Below, piece by piece: positions 6,444 to 9,883 of a DNA stretch of 9,883 nt. A program made the position numbers and the translations under genes. Source of the stretch: an uncultured Lachnospiraceae bacterium (GTDB lineage: Bacteria; Bacillota; Clostridia; Lachnospirales; Lachnospiraceae); contig CAMJKC010000054.1 in the NCBI GenBank assembly GCA_946406305.1, positions 1-9,883 of the forward strand, in the 5' to 3' direction. The number at the start of each line of letters is the position of its first letter. Position 1 is the first letter of the stretch. The notes beneath the pieces are model-generated. The model was given only the letters and a program-made list of their open reading frames with translations, searched no databases and had not been told where the DNA came from.

Positions 6444-6540
6444 CGTAGGGGCGAGCATTGCGAGACAAGTTGCAATGAATCGGGCAAGTCAATACTATTT
6501 ATTAAAGCCGCTCGTAGGGGCGAGCATTGCGAGCCCAAAG
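6444..6540. repeat. 97-bp direct repeat, copy 2
   Basis: Second copy of the 97-bp block, ending where the array ends. The single difference (T at 6476) shortens the GTTGCAAC palindrome of copy 1 to TTGCAA. The AT-rich promoter region of the next operon starts immediately after it. Confidence 0.95.
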
Positions 6541-6552
6541 TATTTATAGATA

Positions 6553-6581
6553 TTGTTAAATAAGTTAGTAAATATTATAAT
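6553..6581 (+). promoter_or_regulatory. Sigma-A-type promoter of the second operon
   Basis: TTGTTA at 6553-6558 and a perfect TATAAT at 6576-6581 are separated by the optimal 17 nt. Transcription would start near 6588, about 39 nt before the first start codon. The -35 box begins 13 nt after the repeat array, so the array lies directly upstream of the promoter. Confidence 0.75.
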
Positions 6582-6612
6582 ATTAAAATCACTATAAAAG
6601 TTTTTTGTAGAT

Positions 6613-6619
6613 GGAAGAG
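6613..6619 (+). promoter_or_regulatory. Shine-Dalgarno site of the MltG-like gene
   Basis: GGAAGAG ends 7 nt before the ATG at 6627 and supports that start. An ATG at 6611 is in a different frame. Confidence 0.6.
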
Positions 6620-6626
6620 TATAAAA

Positions 6627-7070
6627 ATGAGTTTAGGTATGCTTGATAAAATTTCATATATAATTTTAAAGATAGGCAAGTTTTTTTTGAAATTTGCTAT
6701 ATATATTTTAATTGTCTTTTTAATAGGAGTGAGAGTTTTCAACTTTGGAATAAGATTATTTTATGAGAGAGCAGTAGATAGTGATGAAAATGCAAAAAGT
6801 ATAGAATTTTTAGTAAGTGAAAATGATGATATAGATGACATAGCAAAAAATCTTTATAGAGATGGTATAATTGATGACACATTAGTATTCAAATTTAGAG
6901 CATATATTTATAAGACTAATATAAGACCAAATGTATATGAACTAAAATCAAGTATGACTATTAAAAATATTTTAGATATTTTTGATGACAATGAAGCGAC
7001 TGTAATATATACAACTCAAAATACAGAAAGTGAGAATGAGGTCTATGAGCTATCGCCAGAAGAAGAGTGA
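6627..7070 (+). CDS. Short membrane-anchored MltG/YceG-like protein without catalytic domain
   Basis: The 147-residue protein has a short N-terminal cytoplasmic part, one membrane helix at about 18-40 and an external domain. Residues about 58-116 resemble the LysM-like N-terminal part of MltG (YceG): a low-complexity DDIDDIAKNL helix, then GIIDDTLVFKFRAYIY and VYELKSSMTIKNILDIF, matching the order in MltG of 'delayed start, long-range residue, builds up to' the substrate-binding LysM fold. The C-terminus is acidic. Full MltG proteins are over 300 residues and end in a lytic transglycosylase domain with a catalytic glutamate; that part is wholly missing, with no sign of a frameshifted remnant downstream. 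It is therefore unlikely to cut peptidoglycan and may be a regulator or binding partner. Position before trmR-trhP matches yrrL (mltG) of Bacillus subtilis. The family link is by pattern and position and is only moderately sure. Confidence 0.68.
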   Translation: MSLGMLDKISYIILKIGKFFLKFAIYILIVFLIGVRVFNFGIRLFYERAVDSDENAKSIEFLVSENDDIDDIAKNLYRDGIIDDTLVFKFRAYIYKTNIRPNVYELKSSMTIKNILDIFDDNEATVIYTTQNTESENEVYELSPEEE

Positions 7071-7719
7071 TATTGATAGAGATAGAGTTTTAGATTTTAT
7101 AAATTCTGTTTACAAAAATGATGAGAAATATATTGATTTGAGGGAATATGCAAAAGAAAACAATATTCCTATTATATCTGAAAGTGTTAGAGATTTGCTT
7201 TTTGTTGTTTTAGAGGTAAAGAAGCCAAAAACAATACTTGAACTTGGAACGGCAATAGGTTATTCTTCACTCCTTATGAGTGAATGCACTGATAGTTCTA
7301 TAACTACTGTTGAAAATTATGAAGAGAGAATTATAAAAGCGAAAGAAAATTTTATTAAGTATGATAAAAAAAACAAGATAAAACTTATTGAGGGAGATAT
7401 ATCAGAAGTCCTAATAGATTTAGAAAAGGAAAATAAAAAATTTGATTTTGTTTTTTTAGATGCTGCAAAGGGTCAATACATAAAGTGGCTTCCTCATATT
7501 AAAAATATAATGAGTGATGAAAGTTTATTGTTTTCTGACAATATATTTCACAACAATGATGTTCTTGAGTCAAGGTATTTGATACAAAAAAGGGATAGGA
7601 CTATACATAAGAATATGAGAGAATTTATATATAGTATAGTTAGCGATAGTGAATTTATGACAAAGATTATAAATGTAGGAGATGGAATATCAATTTCTAT
7701 AAAAAAGAATGAAAAGTAA
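7045..7719 (+). CDS. trmR: TrmR/YrrM-type tRNA 5-hydroxyuridine methyltransferase
   Basis: This is a class I SAM-dependent O-methyltransferase of the COG4122 type. From the chosen start the protein is 224 residues. SAM-binding motif I is ELGTAIGYS at 66-74, the ribose-binding acid is about E90, and FDFVFLDAAKGQY spans 133-145. D139, D165 and N166 (in FSDNIF) are placed as the family's metal ligands. Family members with this neighbour arrangement include Bacillus subtilis YrrM (TrmR), which methylates 5-hydroxyuridine at tRNA position 34 to 5-methoxyuridine; the U32 gene next door supports that role over a small-molecule methyltransferase. The start is uncertain: GTG 7030, ATG 7036 and ATG 7045 are all in frame and overlap the previous gene, and GAGG at 7038-7041 is closer than ideal to 7045. 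The 3' end overlaps the next gene by 11 nt. Confidence 0.82.
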   Translation: MSYRQKKSDIDRDRVLDFINSVYKNDEKYIDLREYAKENNIPIISESVRDLLFVVLEVKKPKTILELGTAIGYSSLLMSECTDSSITTVENYEERIIKAKENFIKYDKKNKIKLIEGDISEVLIDLEKENKKFDFVFLDAAKGQYIKWLPHIKNIMSDESLLFSDNIFHNNDVLESRYLIQKRDRTIHKNMREFIYSIVSDSEFMTKIINVGDGISISIKKNEK

Positions 7720-8953
7720 ACCAGAGCTACTTATGCCAGCAGGAGACATGAGTACATTAAAAGTTAATTTTTTTTATGGTGCTGATGCCTGTTATATAGG
7801 AGGCAGTAAGTTTTCACTTAGAGCAAAAGCGATAAATTTTGAAGAAAGTGAAATGAAAGAAGCCATTGAATATGCACATAAAATGAATAAAAAAATATAT
7901 GTGGCGGCAAATATATTTGCAAAAAATGATGATATAAAAAATATTTATGAATATTTTGAAAAGTTAAATGAAATGAAACCTGATGCTGTGTTAGTTACAG
8001 ACATAGGTGTTTTAGGCATTGCAAAAAAAATATTGAAAGATGTTGATATACATATATCTACACAAGCTAATACTACAAATTATGAGTCGGTTATTTTCTA
8101 TAGGGACTTGGGAGTTAAGAGAGTTGTTTTAGCAAGAGAGTTGACACTTGATGAGATAAAATTTATAAAAGAAAAAATAGCCGATAGTATTGAAATAGAA
8201 TGTTTTGTGCATGGTTCAATGTGCATATCTTATTCTGGTAGGTGTTTACTTTCAAGTTTCTTTACTAATAGAAGTGCAAATAGTGGAGAGTGCACTCACC
8301 CTTGTAGGTGGAAATATAGTATAAAAGAAAGGGAGTTTGACTTGATAGAAGAAGAGAGACCAAACGACATTTATACTATAGAAGAAGATGATAAAGGGAC
8401 ATATATATTAAATTCAAAAGACTTGTGTATGGTAGGGCATATAGATGATTTGATAGAGGCAGGTATAGATTCGTTTAAAATAGAGGGCAGGATGAAGAGT
8501 GAGTTATATATGGCTACCATAGCGAGGACATATAGGAAGGCAATAGATGACTATTTTGAGAATAAAAACACATATAAAGACAACATACCTAAGTATATGG
8601 AAGAAATAAAAAAATGTACTTATAGAGAATACACAACAGGCTTTTATTATGGCTATGATGGAATGAATAGTCAGATTTATGATAATAGCACTTATATTGA
8701 AGGAGCAAAATTTTTAGGAATAATAGAAAGAGTAGATGGTGAATATTGTTATTTTACTCAAAAAAATAAATTTTCTGTTGGTGATGAAATGTGTGTTATG
8801 AAAAAAAATTTAATAAATGAGAATGTAAAAGTGAGAGAAATCTTTGATGCAGAAACAAATGAAAAAATAGATAGTTGTCCACATTCAAAACAAAAACTAA
8901 AAGTAAAATTTGATAAAAGAATAAATGTAGGAGAAGTAATAAGAACAGTTTGA
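7709..8953 (+). CDS. trhP: U32-family tRNA 5-hydroxyuridine modification protein (TrhP/YrrO-like)
   Basis: The 414-residue protein belongs to the family long called peptidase U32 or collagenase; TrhP (YegQ) of Escherichia coli and YrrN/YrrO of Bacillus subtilis are now known to form 5-hydroxyuridine at tRNA wobble U34, using prephenate-dependent chemistry. The opening ELLMPAGDMSTLK, GADACYIGG at 24-32 and the U32 signature ECFVHGSMCISYSGRC at 164-179 are clear. C172, C179, C195 and C199 (in ECTHPCRW) form the cysteine set expected to hold an iron-sulphur cluster. FKIEGRMKS near 265-273 is also a family motif. The size fits a complete TrhP. It starts inside trmR (11-nt overlap) with only a weak ribosome-binding site, so coupling is likely; the product would be the substrate of TrmR. 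A secreted collagenase role is unlikely as no signal peptide is present. Confidence 0.9.
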   Translation: MKSKPELLMPAGDMSTLKVNFFYGADACYIGGSKFSLRAKAINFEESEMKEAIEYAHKMNKKIYVAANIFAKNDDIKNIYEYFEKLNEMKPDAVLVTDIGVLGIAKKILKDVDIHISTQANTTNYESVIFYRDLGVKRVVLARELTLDEIKFIKEKIADSIEIECFVHGSMCISYSGRCLLSSFFTNRSANSGECTHPCRWKYSIKEREFDLIEEERPNDIYTIEEDDKGTYILNSKDLCMVGHIDDLIEAGIDSFKIEGRMKSELYMATIARTYRKAIDDYFENKNTYKDNIPKYMEEIKKCTYREYTTGFYYGYDGMNSQIYDNSTYIEGAKFLGIIERVDGEYCYFTQKNKFSVGDEMCVMKKNLINENVKVREIFDAETNEKIDSCPHSKQKLKVKFDKRINVGEVIRTV

Positions 8954-9813
8954 TTAAAGTATTTATAAAATGTAAAATCATATTTTTATTTCTTGCAGTT
9001 TTTTGGGTTCTATACATAACTTATTGTATGCTTATGCTAACTTTTAGTAGTGTTATGGTAGTTCTTTATGCTGTATTTTCTTTTTTAGCTGCTTCCATGT
9101 ATTTTGTTTTAAGAGATATAGAAAAAAATAGAGATGAGCCTCCAAAATTTTTGAATGTCTTTTTGACTACTGGATTTGTTATGTTGTATTCTTTTTTTAT
9201 TATTTCTGTATCTGCTATTTTTTTTAGTAAAAAAAACACATTGCCAGATACTGAAGAATATGACTATGTTATAGTGTTTGGAGCAGGAGTGTCAGTTGAT
9301 GAATCGAAGAATTTATTTATAAATAAGAGAATTGAAAAAGCAATAGAGTATGCAAATAAACATAAAAAGACAAAATTTGTTTTATCAGGTGCAAAACTTG
9401 AAGATGAGATAATAGAAGAAGCATACTATATGAGAAACTATATGGAGCTTTCAGGGGTAGATAGTAAAAGAATACTTGTTGATATATTTTCATTTAACAC
9501 TTATGAGAATATAGACAACTCACTTCTTATGATAAGAGAAGATATAATCAAAAGAAATCGATATGAAAGTTTTTTAGAAAGACCTATAGATAAGAAAATT
9601 GGGAATTTTGATTTTGAAGGAATAAAAATAGGTTTTTTGTCAAATGATTTTCATCTTATGAGAATAAATATGATGGCGAGAAGAAAAAATGTGAAAGATA
9701 TATATGACATAGTGGTAGAAACCCCAACAGTATTTATACCATATTACTATATGAGAGAAGTGTTGTCACTATACAAAGCTTTGTGTCTTTCGCAGTTAGG
9801 AGTGTATTTATGA
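8950..9813 (+). CDS. Membrane protein with DUF218 (YdcF/SanA-type) domain
   Basis: The 287-residue protein has about three membrane helices (roughly 10-30, 32-53 and 67-92) followed by a DUF218 domain at about 104-260. The domain shows YDYVIVFGAGV at 104-114, the KRIEKAIEYA helix, KFVLSGA at 142-148, EAYYMRNYM, the SFNTYENI segment at 181-188 and FLSNDFHLMR at 229-238, all in the family order. DUF218 proteins include SanA, ElyC and YdcF, linked in some bacteria to envelope integrity and polysaccharide or lipid-carrier metabolism; the biochemical activity is not established for this type. A stretch at about 197-222 before the FHL motif is longer than in compact members. The start is taken as TTG at 8950, overlapping the trhP TGA; the first in-frame ATG (9028) would remove the first helix. 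The nearest AGGAG is about 16 nt upstream, so coupled translation is likely. Confidence 0.82.
   Translation: MIKVFIKCKIIFLFLAVFWVLYITYCMLMLTFSSVMVVLYAVFSFLAASMYFVLRDIEKNRDEPPKFLNVFLTTGFVMLYSFFIISVSAIFFSKKNTLPDTEEYDYVIVFGAGVSVDESKNLFINKRIEKAIEYANKHKKTKFVLSGAKLEDEIIEEAYYMRNYMELSGVDSKRILVDIFSFNTYENIDNSLLMIREDIIKRNRYESFLERPIDKKIGNFDFEGIKIGFLSNDFHLMRINMMARRKNVKDIYDIVVETPTVFIPYYYMREVLSLYKALCLSQLGVYL
9798..9802 (+). promoter_or_regulatory. Shine-Dalgarno site of the last, partial gene
   Basis: AGGAG lies 7 nt before the ATG at 9810, inside the end of the DUF218 gene. Together with the ATGA overlap it shows that a further operon gene begins at the window edge. Confidence 0.75.
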
Positions 9814-9883
9814 AATTAGCGAATGATTTAAGTGAAATATATGAAGTTTTAAATGTTGTAGAAGTAAAAGAATCAGATTTAAC
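9810..9883 (+). CDS. Start of an unrecognised gene, cut by the window end
   Basis: The ATG overlaps the DUF218 stop codon as ATGA and is preceded by a well-placed AGGAG at 9798-9802. Only 24 complete codons are present, beginning MKLANDLSEIYEVL and rich in acidic residues and leucine, consistent with a helical N-terminus. No family can be named from this. There is no signal peptide or membrane helix in the visible part. It is the next member of the operon that starts at the promoter near 6553. Confidence 0.7.
   Translation, partial: MKLANDLSEIYEVLNVVEVKESDL

Larger units (their letters stand above)
6181..6540. repeat. GC-rich array of eight hairpin-forming cores, about 40-bp period
   Basis: A GC-rich stretch stands out from the AT-rich surroundings and fills most of the gene-free interval 6187-6626. 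A core of about 24 bp, starting CGTAGGGGCG and ending GCGAGCCC, occurs at 6194, 6234, 6274 (degenerate and truncated), 6294, 6363, 6403 (one base longer, altered centre), 6444 and 6513. Start-to-start distances are 40, 40, 20, 69, 40, 41 and 69 nt. Copies at 6294 and 6444 end in GAGACA and continue into a different tail with GTTGCAA. The 16-bp linkers are of two types (AGATTGAGCAGTC- and AAAGTGATATGCC-based) that agree at about 10 of 16 positions, so the true unit is near 40 bp. TATTAAAGCCG precedes cores 1, 5 and 8. Each full core can fold as a hairpin. No transposase or coding gene is seen. Confidence 0.9.

Noticed and set aside
6194..6536. CRISPR-like array of repeats and spacers.
   Set aside because: Linkers are only 16 bp and are related to each other instead of unique, the spacing is uneven, and no cas gene is present.
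6143..6538. Open minus-strand frame of 131 codons across the repeat array, with recurring SQCSPLR peptides.
   Set aside because: It is an effect of repeat spacing (69 and 150 nt are multiples of three) and high GC. It has no ATG start or ribosome-binding site, runs into maf on the other strand, and only some copies are in the same frame.
6181..6540. Insertion sequence or complete mobile element.
   Set aside because: No transposase, no long terminal inverted repeats and no clear target-site duplication at the edges. A non-autonomous origin cannot be excluded but is not shown.

Overview
The window reads as chromosomal housekeeping DNA from a very AT-rich, Gram-positive anaerobe of the Clostridia (Lachnospiraceae-like or a close relative). 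The reasons are Bacillota-style Shine-Dalgarno sites, tight overlapping operons, a four-domain ribosomal protein S1, the non-mevalonate enzyme IspH sitting between cmk and rpsA, and heavy use of A/T-ending codons. TGA acts as a normal stop. This is inferred from gene content; no rRNA gene is present to fix the taxonomy.

All genes are on the + strand, in three blocks. Block 1 (about 79-5535) runs from an extended -10 promoter through a PPC/DUF296-domain protein, a bifunctional (p)ppGpp synthetase/hydrolase (rel), cytidylate kinase (cmk), 4-hydroxy-3-methylbut-2-enyl diphosphate reductase (ispH) and ribosomal protein S1 (rpsA). It ends at a clear intrinsic terminator. Junctions are very tight: 3 nt, 8 nt, an ATGA overlap and a 20-nt overlap. 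The operon therefore ties the stringent response, CMP/dCMP salvage, isoprenoid synthesis and translation to one transcript. Block 2 is maf, a nucleotide pyrophosphatase, starting only 16 nt after the terminator stem. It is followed by 440 bp without a gene, about 350 bp of which is a GC-rich repeat array that begins on the maf stop codon.

Block 3 (from a sigma-A-type promoter at 6553-6581 to the window end) encodes a short membrane-anchored MltG/YceG-like protein without the catalytic domain, a TrmR/YrrM-type O-methyltransferase, a U32-family tRNA hydroxylation protein (TrhP/YrrO-like), a three-helix membrane protein with a DUF218/YdcF domain, and the first 24 codons of an unrecognised gene. 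The order MltG-like, TrmR, TrhP matches the Bacillus subtilis yrrL-yrrM-yrrN-yrrO cluster. The two middle enzymes probably make 5-methoxyuridine at tRNA wobble position 34.

I see no phage, transposase, defence system, CRISPR, tRNA or rRNA gene. The part not explained by known genes is the array at 6181-6540: eight copies of a roughly 24-bp GC-rich hairpin core, mostly on a 40-bp period, with an internal 97-bp duplication. Next in interest are a shift-prone TTT TGA at the ispH/rpsA overlap, which could in principle yield an IspH-S1 fusion, and a roughly 24-residue insertion in Maf.
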